The notes beneath the pieces were generated by a model, which was not told the origin of the DNA, did not search any database, and was given only the letters and a program-made list of their open reading frames with translations. Shown in pieces: positions 40,906 to 49,662 of a DNA stretch of 64,000 nucleotides. Source of the DNA: Marinobacter sp. 1-4A (GTDB taxonomy: Bacteria > Pseudomonadota > Gammaproteobacteria > Pseudomonadales > Oleiphilaceae). Numbering within the stretch: the stretch's first letter is position 1; each line of letters starts with the position of its first letter. A program made the position numbers and the translations under genes. Location of the stretch: assembly GCF_016597725.1 (NCBI RefSeq), contig NZ_VCGY01000004.1, forward strand, positions 62,001 through 126,000. Reading direction: 5' to 3'.

Positions 40906-43668
40906 ATGCGTGCCGAGTTGTTTCCTCGCCCTGTCGTTACCAAAAAGCTGACCATTGTTCTTCTTTTGGCCCTTGCCGCCTCAGGCTGTAAAACCGAGAA
41001 AGATCCGGATCAACCAACAATCTTGGCTGCTACACCGGGAACCGCCTATCTGGGCGTTGAGTACTACTATAATTTTGGTGCCTACGGCGGAGAAGACATA
41101 CTCGACTATTCTCTAACCAATAACCCGTCCTGGTTAGCCCTTGAAGACACCAGCAATAAGGCTCGACAGGGCATTATTATGCGTGGCGTGCCTGGCCTCA
41201 GCGGCGGCGCCCGTGGCGAAGCGGATCTTGGGAATTATGAAGACATTACGCTGGTGGGCACGGATGGCCGTATGGCTGGTTCGCAGCCCTTCGATATTGA
41301 GGTCAAATACAACGCTTTATCGCTGGAAGCCGAAACTTTCACCGAGGGTGCAGTATCACCTGAAATTCCAGACACACGCAGGGAGCGGTGTGAGTTGCCT
41401 GATCTGGAAGTGCCGGGAGAACATAGCTTTACAGTCAATACTTATGACGAAACCGGCGCAGTTAACGGTACCCGCGATCTTACACGGCCTACGCGTCCCG
41501 TTTTTGTAAAAGTATTGCTAGATCAGCCTTCGGTCACCCGGGTGGCGGTCGCGTTCGAGCTTACGTCGGATTTCGATGCAGCCAGTTGCGATGCTGGCTT
41601 TAGCGCTCCGCATCAGCGTTGTGAACACGGCAGAACCAACACAGGTGATGCCATTCCCGGGCAAGATATTGTGGCTTTGGGCAGCAATTCAACATTCGAA
41701 GATCTTCCTTACTTAACCTACGAAACAGATACCACAGGCGAGTATCCCGGTGTTTATACCGGTGGGGTTATTACCTTCGAGCCGGGGATAACCGAGTGCT
41801 ATATTCGTTTGGAAGTTGTGGACGACACATTCCCCGAGCCCTCGGAAGCAGCTCGATTGAGCCTGACCGAAGTGAGAAGCGGCATCGCAGCGCTCGGGGA
41901 AACCAATGCAGGCGTCCGAACCGCGATAGTCATTGATGACAATGAGCCAAAAGTAAGCCTAGAGACGGTAAAGGGTGGAACGCGGGATGCGTTGAACGTC
42001 GGTGCTTCACAGACTTATGTTGCGCGTTTAACGGGAGACCGTGAGGGAACAATCCGGGCAAAATTGCGTCATTCCGAGGGCTCATCCGCACGGCTGGGTA
42101 CTGAGTTCAGTACCAACCTGCCTGGAGATGAGCTGGTATTTGAGGAAGGCGTGGATGAGGTGAATTTTTCGGTTGTTATTGGCGATTCGGGTACAGGGCC
42201 TTATTTCAATGCCCAGCCTGATGATCGTTTCATCCTGTTGGGTCTGAACAACAGCTATCAGCTCGGACGGCAAAACTATGCCCGAGCAGAGGCCGATGAA
42301 ATGCTCAGGGTTAGCATCAATGAACTAACATCTCCATTGGCTGTAGGCTCCGGAAGCGGCTTTGTCCCGACGGATATTGCGGTGGGCCATGCGGGTAAGA
42401 TGTTTGTGGCCGGTTACGACCGTACAGACAATGACCGGGTTAAGGTGCGCATCTTTAATCAAAAAGGTGCTTTGCTACAGCAGCTCGATGTTTCATCCGC
42501 AGGGGACCAATTGTCGACACCGGCGCCGGTCATTGGTGTTGCTAGACGGGAAGTGGCAAAAGACAATGTTCGAACTATCCGCTTTGAGCTTGTGGTGGCC
42601 TACAGCACCGCTGATTCTGTCGAAGGTACTGCAGAAATTGGTGGTAACGACGTTGTTTCCTCTCTGTACTGGTATGACGAGGCGAGCAATGGTGGTGAGT
42701 ATGTTGAAACTTGGACGGCCCGCACCGGCACCGAAGGCGACGACCTGGTTCGCTCAGCAGGAATAAACCCGGCAAGTGGATTTATCGTTATTGCTGGCGA
42801 AACCAATGGCCAATGGCCGGGGCAAACGTCTGCGGGTGGCTTCGATAGTTTTCTCCAGCGCATAGACTCTTTGCCTGAAGGTAACGGTTTTAAACCTTCA
42901 GTGGCTTGGACACGACAAGTGGGTTCCTCTGCTGATGACCGGGTGGCTGGTGCAAATGCGATAGGGGTGAGCCCTGTGTTATTTGGGTCTGCCCAAGGTG
43001 CAGTTAAAGGCGAGCCAGCGTTGGGTGGGGTGGATGCTTATTTTTATACCGCAGCATCCGCGGATAGTGACCTCACCGTGCGCCAGCGTGGTACAGAAGC
43101 GGATGAGCGGATTGCCAATGGTGTGGCGGAAGGAAGCACCCTGTGGTTGCTTGGTAACGGACTCAGTGAATACACCGTTGTTGAGCGCCAAGAAGAAAGT
43201 GAGGACGGGGATGACACTGGTAATGAAGAGGAAAGCCTGATTCTTACAAGTGAGCCTCGCTCCAGTCAGGGTGGTTTCGTCTTGGCCTATACCATAGGCG
43301 GAGAGATTATCCAGTCGTTTAACCTGAATGATGCAAGTGATGTCTCTAGCGAGCAGTTCGCAGCACTCAGTGACTTTTATGGCGACTTGGTAGCTGCAGG
43401 AGCTACTGACGGTGACTTTACCGGCTCTGCCGGGGTCAGTGGTACCAGCTCCGCTATCGCTGCCCGAGTGTCACTGACACCAGAGGCAGACCCTGATGCA
43501 GAAACCACAGTATTCCGCAATGAGTGGCGTTTCCAGTGGAATGCCGCCGATTCAGAAATCGCGCAACTCGCCAATTATCGGGACGATGAGGTTGTGGCTC
43601 TGGCTCGTAAGGGGGGGGATTGGGTAATACTTCTGCTCAGTCCAGAAGGCGCGCTGCTAACTCTTTAG
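40906..43668 (+). CDS. Large lipoprotein with Ig-like, Calx-beta and propeller-like repeats
   Basis: 920 residues from ATG at 40906. Residues 1-28 are a lipoprotein signal with lipobox LAASGC (Cys28). About 40-125 resemble a putative Ig (He_PIG) domain with GTAYLGVEYYYNF and SLTNNPSWLALE. Two Calx-beta-like segments follow, with FEPGITECYIRLEVVDDTFPEPSEAARLSL and IDDNEP. The second half has SBBP/propeller-like units such as VIAGETNGQWPGQTSAGGFDSF. It is probably anchored in the outer membrane, surface-exposed or periplasmic; the substrate or partner is unknown. A 24-codon upstream extension is rejected because it would bury the signal. A G8 run lies at 43611-43618. A terminator hairpin overlaps the stop. 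Confidence 0.8.
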   Translation: MRAELFPRPVVTKKLTIVLLLALAASGCKTEKDPDQPTILAATPGTAYLGVEYYYNFGAYGGEDILDYSLTNNPSWLALEDTSNKARQGIIMRGVPGLSGGARGEADLGNYEDITLVGTDGRMAGSQPFDIEVKYNALSLEAETFTEGAVSPEIPDTRRERCELPDLEVPGEHSFTVNTYDETGAVNGTRDLTRPTRPVFVKVLLDQPSVTRVAVAFELTSDFDAASCDAGFSAPHQRCEHGRTNTGDAIPGQDIVALGSNSTFEDLPYLTYETDTTGEYPGVYTGGVITFEPGITECYIRLEVVDDTFPEPSEAARLSLTEVRSGIAALGETNAGVRTAIVIDDNEPKVSLETVKGGTRDALNVGASQTYVARLTGDREGTIRAKLRHSEGSSARLGTEFSTNLPGDELVFEEGVDEVNFSVVIGDSGTGPYFNAQPDDRFILLGLNNSYQLGRQNYARAEADEMLRVSINELTSPLAVGSGSGFVPTDIAVGHAGKMFVAGYDRTDNDRVKVRIFNQKGALLQQLDVSSAGDQLSTPAPVIGVARREVAKDNVRTIRFELVVAYSTADSVEGTAEIGGNDVVSSLYWYDEASNGGEYVETWTARTGTEGDDLVRSAGINPASGFIVIAGETNGQWPGQTSAGGFDSFLQRIDSLPEGNGFKPSVAWTRQVGSSADDRVAGANAIGVSPVLFGSAQGAVKGEPALGGVDAYFYTAASADSDLTVRQRGTEADERIANGVAEGSTLWLLGNGLSEYTVVERQEESEDGDDTGNEEESLILTSEPRSSQGGFVLAYTIGGEIIQSFNLNDASDVSSEQFAALSDFYGDLVAAGATDGDFTGSAGVSGTSSAIAARVSLTPEADPDAETTVFRNEWRFQWNAADSEIAQLANYRDDEVVALARKGGDWVILLLSPEGALLTL

Positions 43669-43684
43669 TTAGCAGCAGGTTTTT
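43653..43684 (+). terminator. Terminator overlapping the lipoprotein stop codon
   Basis: GCTGCTAACT and AGTTAGCAGC form a perfect 10-bp stem with a CTTT loop; TTTTT follows within four bases. The TAG stop is in the hairpin. Confidence 0.8.
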
Positions 43685-44315
43685 ATACGCTGCCTTGTTG
43701 CCCGCCAACGCTGGCGTATAGGCGCAAATAGTCAGTGCTGGTGACTATACCCGCGGGGTTGCCTTGATCTTCAACGACAAGAGCCGCATTTAGCTGGTGT
43801 GCCAGCATCAGCCGAGCGAGCTGGTGAGCGTCGGTTTCCGGAGAGGCAGTCAGGAACGCTGGTAACTCGATGTGGGTCAGGCTCTGTTCCATGGCGTTGG
43901 CGTTATGTTCATGAAGCCAGGCCAGAAGCCATTGTTGCGCAACGAGCCCGGCAACGTGTGTATCTGCAGTGACCACCAAATGATTAGCGCCATGTTCGTC
44001 CATCAAGCTTATAGCTTCGGCTACCGTAGCTGAAGCAGGCAAAGAGTAGAGTACCGGAGAGCAGATGGTGGAGACTGGCAAGTAAGGGCGTTGGTCTTTT
44101 CGCTCCCCTGACGCTGCAGCTCCGTACTCTTCCAGAGCGCGATGACGACCGGAACGAGCCGCCAGCTGAAACTCGGCATCTGTTGCTTCGCCGCGTTCAG
44201 GATTGATAGGTTGGCCCTCCGTCAGCTCACTGACATCACCCACGCGCCGCCCCCGAAACACCTCCGGTAATCTTGTTCCGACTGGGCGGCCTGGCTCGCT
44301 GACAAAAATAGACAC
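43683..44315 (-). CDS. CBS-domain protein
   Basis: 210 residues from GTG at 44315. The first 80 residues are polar and probably flexible (PGRPVGTRLPEVFRG, Glu/Arg-rich). The rest is a CBS pair: SPVLYSLPASATVAEAISLMDEHGANHLVVTAD, then FLTASPETDAHQLARLMLAHQLNAALVVED with GIVTSTDYLRL. CBS pairs bind adenine nucleotides or SAM and act as energy or ionic sensors. No catalytic or transport domain is attached, so it may act on a partner. GAGGGA precedes the GTG. It is convergent with the lipoprotein gene and lies downstream of mnmC on the same strand. Confidence 0.85.
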   Translation of the reverse strand: MSIFVSEPGRPVGTRLPEVFRGRRVGDVSELTEGQPINPERGEATDAEFQLAARSGRHRALEEYGAAASGERKDQRPYLPVSTICSPVLYSLPASATVAEAISLMDEHGANHLVVTADTHVAGLVAQQWLLAWLHEHNANAMEQSLTHIELPAFLTASPETDAHQLARLMLAHQLNAALVVEDQGNPAGIVTSTDYLRLYASVGGQQGSV

Positions 44316-44391
44316 TCGTCCTTCCCTCTGAAAAAGCACACCTATTTAACAACGTATCGGCGCAAGAGCTCAGACCATTAGTAGTAAATGA

Positions 44392-46314
44392 TTACGAAGC
44401 AGCCACCTTTGGTTGATGCATGCGTCGCGTTGCCAATCGTCTGGCAAGCGATTCTGGCAACGCGGCGGGCTGGCCTGTGATTTGGTCTGCAACGAATTCT
44501 GCTAGCAAGGGAGCGTATGTTAAGCCCTTGCTGCCGAGGCCTGTTAAAAGATAGAGACCTTCTATCTCTCGTCCTTGAGCATCACTGTATTGCCCTGCAA
44601 CAGGTTGATAGTCGTGGGTAGTGCAGCGAAACCCGACGCGGCCCGCAAGCTGTTCTGGAAGGTCGCCTTCTGCCAAGTCCGCCCCCAGCATCTGCGGCAC
44701 CATGGCCGATAGCGCCAACATGTTTTCCCGGTGGCTTTCCGTTGTGGTCTCCGGCTCCTCGCTATGGAGATCAAAGGTCGCACCAATAACCCCTAACCGT
44801 TGACCTTGAAGGTTGTGAGCTGGGTTTAGGTAGCTGGCTCCGCAGATAACAGCGCGCGGACTGGCTGCAATAGCTTCTGGCAAGTGAGTGACTTGGCCGC
44901 GAATAGCTTTAAAGCGAAAGGTGCTCGAACTTGGAATGAGCTGGGGGCTTAAGTGGCCTGCACAGATCACAACCTGATCTGCAGTAAGCTTCGGATCATC
45001 GGCACTAGTTGTGGAAATGTGCCACTTACCATCGTAAGTTCTCAATTCGCGTACTGAGGAGTCCATTACTTTGTAAACGCCAGTGTGTGAGGCAAGTGAT
45101 TTACAAAGCTCTTTGGGCTCAAGCCAGCCACTGCGGGGAAACCATAAGCCACCGGTCTCAAGGCGAGCACCCGTGAGAGTTTCAGCTTCTTCTTTTGGAA
45201 CCGGCCGTAACAGTTCCCTTGGGTATTGGTTGCGCTCTACGAAACGGCGTTGCCGGTCCCGCTCACTGTCGCTCCAAGCGAGCTGCAATAGGCCTGTAGG
45301 GTGCCAAAATTGGCCACCGTAAGAGTCGTAGTAATGCTGGCTGAAAGTTAGAGCGGAGAGGGCAAGTTGCGTTTGGTGGTTAAACTCCACGCCGAGTTTT
45401 ACATACATGGCGCCTTGAAGATTACCAGAGGCTGCTGAACCGGCCCCGGATGCAGCATCAATAAGAGTAACCTCATAGCCTCTTTGTGCAAGGTTGTCTG
45501 CCAGCATACAGCCCGCAATGCCAGCCCCAATAATTGCGATAGAAGTCGCAGGCTTATTGGGTATTGTAGGCTCGGTTATGGGGGCGCTGGCGGACTGAAA
45601 ATAGCCGTAAAACGTAGCGGGTCTGTCCTCTGCACTGGTGCATGTCAGCAGACGAAAGCCGGCGGTTTCCAATACTTGCCTATGGTTATCTGCAATGCTT
45701 GTTATGGAAAGCGTGGTCCCCGGTTTACTGTGTTTACATATCTGTTGAATGGTCGCGTCTTGTATTGATTCTTGGTTAGTTGCCAGCACATTTCCTTGCA
45801 GAAACCACGCATCGGCTAAAAAGCAAAGCTCGTCCCACGCAGTGTTTAATTCCCCGAAGAACAAGGTCAGGCGAACTCTGCCATCAGCCAATACAAGGCG
45901 ATGGGTGCCAGTAGTCAGTGGGGGGTAATGGGCAAGCAGTTGCCTAGAAAGATCGTCAAACTCAGGATAGCTCGAAAGCACACTCTCAAGATCTTTGCGG
46001 TTAAGTGGAGAGCTCTCTGCGGATATAAAATGGAGTGTAGCGGCATGTGATGGGCCAAACATTTGCCAGACTTGCCACGCGCCCAGAAAGTTCAGTCCTG
46101 CACCAAAACGGTTCTCAGCAATAACGAAGGAGCCTGCTTGCGGAACTTCGGTAAAGCGTGCGGGTAAGTCATTGGGGTTAATATGTGCGTGGAGGGGGCC
46201 CTCAGAACCCTTTGTAGGCGGGAAATAAGGGCCGCCATGTTTTGACGCCGGTATGCCATCACGCCAATGCAGTTCCGCTGGTTGAACTGCTGGCGGTTTT
46301 GGGGGGGATGTCAT
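44392..46314 (-). CDS. mnmC: MnmC-like bifunctional tRNA wobble-uridine modification protein with degenerate methyltransferase domain
   Basis: 640 residues with the full MnmC architecture. The N-terminal SAM methyltransferase domain (about 1-240) opens QPAELHWRDGIPASKHGGPYF. The C-terminal FAD amino-acid-oxidase-type domain starts at about 256 (SIAIIGAGIAGCMLADNLAQRG), with GSAASGNLQGAMYVKLGV. The oxidase half converts cmnm5U34 to nm5U34 and the methyltransferase makes mnm5U34. In the methyltransferase half the conserved DGFAPAKNP block reads QGNVLATN. Asp178 and Phe180 of E. coli thus become Gln173 and Asn175, and the first Gly of the SAM loop GFGTG is Arg69. The oxidase half looks intact. 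A C7 run occupies codons 3-5. Methyl transfer by this protein is doubtful. Confidence 0.85.
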   Translation of the reverse strand: MTSPPKPPAVQPAELHWRDGIPASKHGGPYFPPTKGSEGPLHAHINPNDLPARFTEVPQAGSFVIAENRFGAGLNFLGAWQVWQMFGPSHAATLHFISAESSPLNRKDLESVLSSYPEFDDLSRQLLAHYPPLTTGTHRLVLADGRVRLTLFFGELNTAWDELCFLADAWFLQGNVLATNQESIQDATIQQICKHSKPGTTLSITSIADNHRQVLETAGFRLLTCTSAEDRPATFYGYFQSASAPITEPTIPNKPATSIAIIGAGIAGCMLADNLAQRGYEVTLIDAASGAGSAASGNLQGAMYVKLGVEFNHQTQLALSALTFSQHYYDSYGGQFWHPTGLLQLAWSDSERDRQRRFVERNQYPRELLRPVPKEEAETLTGARLETGGLWFPRSGWLEPKELCKSLASHTGVYKVMDSSVRELRTYDGKWHISTTSADDPKLTADQVVICAGHLSPQLIPSSSTFRFKAIRGQVTHLPEAIAASPRAVICGASYLNPAHNLQGQRLGVIGATFDLHSEEPETTTESHRENMLALSAMVPQMLGADLAEGDLPEQLAGRVGFRCTTHDYQPVAGQYSDAQGREIEGLYLLTGLGSKGLTYAPLLAEFVADQITGQPAALPESLARRLATRRMHQPKVAAS

Positions 46315-46336
46315 AATGGCGGCCTAGATTTGTGTG

Positions 46337-46948
46337 CTAGTCGATTAATGTAATGCTTTGAATGATCACCGGCTTTACCGGCACATCGGCCATTCCTCTA
46401 ACACGAGCGGTTTTAACACCTGAAATCTTATCAGCTACGCCCATCCCCGCCGTAACTTTGCCGAAAACAGCGTAGCCCGCACCGCGAACACCTGCGTTCA
46501 AAAAATCGTTGTTTGCGACGTTTATAAAAAACTGCGAGGTGGCTGAGTCCGGCGCGTTGGTACGGGCCATGGCGATGGTGCCGCGAAAGTTAGGCAGGGT
46601 TTGTGATGCTTCGTTTTTAATAGCAGCACGGGGCTCCTTACGGGCCATGTTTTCTGTAAACCCTCCACCTTGAACCATGAATCCCGGTATAACTCGATGG
46701 AAAATTGTGCCATCAAAAAAACCGTCGCGTGCATATTGCAGGAAGTTCTCTACCGTTATTGGAGCAACATCCGGGCGAAGCTGCAGTTCGATTGTGCCTT
46801 CGTTGGTCAAAATGCGGACCTTGGGTAATACTTCACTTTGCTCATCCGCACCGGTTTGGGCGTGAGTTTGAAATGCCATAAATGACAAACCTATAACCAT
46901 TAACAGGACTTGTATCACATTACTTGAGGAATTTACCGAATTTGTCAT
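46337..46948 (-). CDS. Exported cyclophilin-type peptidyl-prolyl cis-trans isomerase
   Basis: 203 residues. A signal peptide (core [13 protein letters not shown]) is cleaved near THA at residue 30. The cyclophilin domain has the catalytic block [14 protein letters not shown], then [32 protein letters not shown] and YAVFGKV. It resembles periplasmic PpiA (CypA). It catalyses proline isomerisation during folding of exported proteins. It lies 22 bp upstream of the mnmC start on the same strand, so the two are likely cotranscribed. Confidence 0.93.
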   Translation of the reverse strand: MTNSVNSSSNVIQVLLMVIGLSFMAFQTHAQTGADEQSEVLPKVRILTNEGTIELQLRPDVAPITVENFLQYARDGFFDGTIFHRVIPGFMVQGGGFTENMARKEPRAAIKNEASQTLPNFRGTIAMARTNAPDSATSQFFINVANNDFLNAGVRGAGYAVFGKVTAGMGVADKISGVKTARVRGMADVPVKPVIIQSITLID

Positions 46949-47166
46949 TGCGGGGCTCTCACTGTGTTATCGGAAGGTGTGTTACCTGTAATAATCAAAC
47001 GAACTCAATTGTGCACTCGATCTTAACAAATTTGATACATTTTTCGGGACACCTGCCGTCGTAGAATGTATTGGTATCGACTAATCTCAATTGATAGCAA
47101 TTAAGCTTGATTTAACTCGTCGGGCCAGATTGTACGGTAATCACTGTGTGAAAGGGGAGAAGCTTA

Positions 47167-47895
47167 GTGAGATTCCATAAAGGGTTTGAGGAAAAGTCAC
47201 GGCTTGGGCGACTACTGGTTAATCGTGGCTATCTGACAGAGGATCAACTTGAAGAAGGCCTCAGATTACAACGTAATAGCGGCATACGTTTGGGTGAGGT
47301 GTTCGTTGCTGCAGGTTGGGTAACCGAGCGGGAACTCAACCGGGTATTGAAGCACCAGTCCCGCTATCGCAACGCTGCGGCTATGGTCACCATGGTCGCT
47401 CTTCCATTTCAGCCACTGGTTACATTTGCGGCGAGCAACGATGCCAGCGCGGCACAAGAAGTCGAAGCCGGGGAGCTTTTTGATCCGGCGGGTATGTCGC
47501 CGATGACAGAGGATGAACTATCATCGGTCACGGGGCAGGGAAACAATTCGTTGCTGGATCGAATAGGGCTGGTTGTCGGTTCTGAAAAGGACGGCGAACA
47601 GCTGCTTGAGCCAGATGTTATCGAAGGCCTGAAGCTCACCGCGAATGTTTTCTTTCCGGTACTGAACCTTCTGGATTCAGATTTTTCGATTAACGGTGTC
47701 CATTACCGTGAAGGAGAGCCAAGGTATGTAGTGGGTGAAGGCGGAAGAATAACTATGGCCTTCCCTGAGCGCATCGAAGAGATCCGTATGGATAATATTC
47801 GGGTCAGTGGAGGCGGAAGCCCATCCATGGGGAATGTCAGCATTCAGGACATTAGCTTCCACCCAGATTCCAGAATGACTATCTATACGCGATAA
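47167..47895 (+). CDS. Short MshEN-domain protein, putative c-di-GMP effector with LSSVTGQG motif
   Basis: 242 residues from GTG at 47167, with AGGGGAG eight bases upstream. Residues 12-64 match the tandem MshEN motif at every key position: R12-L13-G14, L17, G21, L28, L32, Q35, then L42-G43, G50, L57, L61, Q64. That motif binds c-di-GMP in MshE-type ATPases. Unlike MshE there is no ATPase. Instead a weakly hydrophobic stretch (about 70-90), an acidic segment containing DELSSVTGQGNN (about 119-130) and a beta-rich C-terminus follow. LSxVTGQ motifs recur in gammaproteobacterial exported or pilus-related proteins, as I recall. It is convergent with flgN (4 bp apart). Function unknown. Confidence 0.8.
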   Translation: MRFHKGFEEKSRLGRLLVNRGYLTEDQLEEGLRLQRNSGIRLGEVFVAAGWVTERELNRVLKHQSRYRNAAAMVTMVALPFQPLVTFAASNDASAAQEVEAGELFDPAGMSPMTEDELSSVTGQGNNSLLDRIGLVVGSEKDGEQLLEPDVIEGLKLTANVFFPVLNLLDSDFSINGVHYREGEPRYVVGEGGRITMAFPERIEEIRMDNIRVSGGGSPSMGNVSIQDISFHPDSRMTIYTR

Positions 47896-47899
47896 ATAA

Positions 47900-48370
47900 T
47901 TAGGCGCTGGCAAGCACCGTTCTGCTGGAGACTGTTGTTTGCTGGCCCTTGGCCCCATAAAGCTTTTGCTGGCCTGATGCGCCCCTGAAAATGTCCGTAA
48001 GGCGGGTCAATCGCTTTTGAAGATGATTGATAATGCGCCCATTGTTCTCGTTAAGCACATGACATTCCTTGAGCTTTAAATCGGCTTCCTGCCACAGGGC
48101 GTAGGCCTCATGAAGCCCGGCGCTACGGATAAAGCGCGAAGGATCTCCGCTATCAGGCCGAAACCCCATCGCTACTAGAACTCGAATTTTCTGCTTTGCG
48201 CGCTCCCGAACATCTCCGAGAATGGCGTTCTTTTCCCGAGTTAGTGCCTCAAGGGCTTTAGTGTCAGAGCCTGACAGACAGGTTTTTTCTTTCTTTAGAA
48301 TATCCGCCAGATTTTCCAGCTGGCGGATATCCAGTAAAAGAAGGTTCTTCAGATCGTCAATTGCAGCCAT
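47900..48370 (-). CDS. flgN: Flagellar chaperone FlgN
   Basis: 156 residues, mostly helical. The pattern LKNLLLLDIRQLENLADILKKEKTCLSGSDTKALEALTREKN and the later HVLNENNGRIINHLQKRLTRLTDIFRG fit the FlgN family, which escorts hook-filament junction proteins FlgK and FlgL to the export gate. The 3' tail is Ser/Gln-rich. It follows flgM by 7 bp, the usual flgMN pair, and should be read from the FliA promoter at 48765-48791. Confidence 0.9.
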   Translation of the reverse strand: MAAIDDLKNLLLLDIRQLENLADILKKEKTCLSGSDTKALEALTREKNAILGDVRERAKQKIRVLVAMGFRPDSGDPSRFIRSAGLHEAYALWQEADLKLKECHVLNENNGRIINHLQKRLTRLTDIFRGASGQQKLYGAKGQQTTVSSRTVLASA

Positions 48371-48377
48371 GATTTAC

Positions 48378-48704
48378 TCACCCAAAAATGCTTTCGTCCA
48401 TATCAAGCATTTTCTGGGCCAGTTTTTCTGCATCAACTTTGTAGGTGCCGTTTTCGAGCGCAGATCGAATCTGCTCAATTCGCTCATCGTCCATTTCAGG
48501 ATAGTCTCCCAGCTTTTGTTCAAGCTGTTTAAGATTCCTGGCCTGGCTGCTCAAATTAACGTTTTCACCGCGTGCGCTCTGAGCTTTCGCAGTCGTCTGC
48601 TCTGGGGCAGCCTGCTTGGGGCTCTGGTTGCCTGCGGACTTGTCGGCCGTGGTTCTCTGGGTGTTGACCTGGCCTTGGCCAATTCCATTTAAGTCAACTG
48701 ACAT
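48378..48704 (-). CDS. flgM: Anti-sigma28 factor FlgM
   Basis: 108 residues. The N-terminal half is disordered and Gln/Thr/Ala-rich, the secretion part. The C-terminal sigma28-binding helices are VNLSSQARNLKQLEQKL and DDERIEQIRSALENGTYKVDAEKLAQKML. It holds FliA inactive until the hook is complete and FlgM is exported. The ATG at 48704 (MSVDLNGIG) matches the family; ten upstream codons are dropped. A FliA promoter upstream gives autoregulation of the anti-sigma factor. Confidence 0.94.
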   Translation of the reverse strand: MSVDLNGIGQGQVNTQRTTADKSAGNQSPKQAAPEQTTAKAQSARGENVNLSSQARNLKQLEQKLGDYPEMDDERIEQIRSALENGTYKVDAEKLAQKMLDMDESIFG

Positions 48705-48764
48705 ATCAGTACCTGCTTTACAGTTAAGCCACACCTTAGTGGGCTGACTCGGGTTTATATCTAC

Positions 48765-48791
48765 TTAACGGCTTGATGCCGACATACTTTA
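48765..48791 (-). promoter_or_regulatory. FliA (sigma28) promoter of flgMN
   Basis: On the minus strand TAAAGTAT, an 11-bp spacer and GCCGTTAA match the sigma28 consensus TAAAGTTT-N11-GCCGATAA at 14 of 16 positions. It ends 60 bp before the flgM ATG. Confidence 0.85.
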
Positions 48792-48904
48792 GGAGCAGAT
48801 ATCTGCTTTTTGTTAACATTACTTCACAAAGTTAAATGCTGTTGTTGGAAGCCCTAAGCGGCGGCACTTTTTTGCCAGCGGAAAAAAATTGCCGCGAGCT
48901 CGCG

Positions 48905-49606
48905 TTACATCGGCACCTCAACATGCCCGGGCGCGGTCACACTGGCTTTCACTGTGCGTGATGACGCAAGATTTTCCACTAACACTTGCTCCCCAATCGA
49001 CGCGCTGGCTAAAGCCTTGCCTCGGGAGCGAACGGAAAAGGAGCCTCGACGGGCGGTGATAATAACATGATCGCCCTGGGCAACGGCGTCTGGCGCCTCC
49101 AGAAGATCGGGCGTGAGCACCGAGCCTGCATTGACGGGCCGACGTACAACCATGCCTTGAACCAACTCTGCATCGTTGATAATTCCTCGCCGGCTAGCAT
49201 TCACTACAACGGAGCGGGTTTGCAGCATGTCACTGGTTACCCGTTCACCGCGACCAAGAGGGCGAGCCGCCACCAGCGCAGGGCCATTGATGGAAACAGT
49301 GGTTGTAACAAACATTCTCCAAGGGCGCTCGCCGCTGCAGGATACCTGAACTGATGGATGCTCGCTTTTCCAAGGGTCACCTGTGAATTCGACGTCTAGA
49401 GCAGAGGAGCAGGGAGCCAGTGCCAGCCTGCTGTCAATATTTCCAGCCTCATAAGTCACCTGATAACCTTTGTCTGCCTGCGCTCTGGCAAAGGTTTCAA
49501 GAAATGAACTCGTTGCTTCACGGATCTCGTCCGCCGTCGTTTTCGCCAGCACTGGGCTGGCCAAAGCCGATATGAGTGAGATCCATAATAAAAGCTGAGT
49601 GCGCAT
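48905..49606 (-). CDS. flgA: Flagellar basal body P-ring chaperone FlgA
   Basis: 233 residues. Signal peptide 1-21 (core LLLWISLISALA, cleavage after VLA). The mature protein has the FlgA N-domain and a SAF domain (ALVAARPLGRGERVTSDMLQTRSV, about 115-175). The C-terminal block VIITARRGSFSVRSRGKALASASIGEQVLVENLASSRTVKASV is typical. It assists P-ring assembly in the periplasm. It is on the same strand as flgMN but 200 bp upstream of flgM, and is divergent from cheV. Confidence 0.94.
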   Translation of the reverse strand: MRTQLLLWISLISALASPVLAKTTADEIREATSSFLETFARAQADKGYQVTYEAGNIDSRLALAPCSSALDVEFTGDPWKSEHPSVQVSCSGERPWRMFVTTTVSINGPALVAARPLGRGERVTSDMLQTRSVVVNASRRGIINDAELVQGMVVRRPVNAGSVLTPDLLEAPDAVAQGDHVIITARRGSFSVRSRGKALASASIGEQVLVENLASSRTVKASVTAPGHVEVPM

Positions 49607-49662
49607 ATGTGCTGGTTTGTCCTATGCTGTCAGTAATACGGCAAATATTCATCGAATATGCC

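Noticed and set aside
43611..43618. G8 run in the lipoprotein gene as a phase-variation switch
   Set aside because: Only eight bases and located about 17 codons from the end, so slippage would change only the tail; kept as a note in the gene entry.
46301..46307. C7 run at codons 3-5 of mnmC as a phase-variation switch
   Set aside because: Short run with no second evidence of switching; cannot be judged from one sequence.
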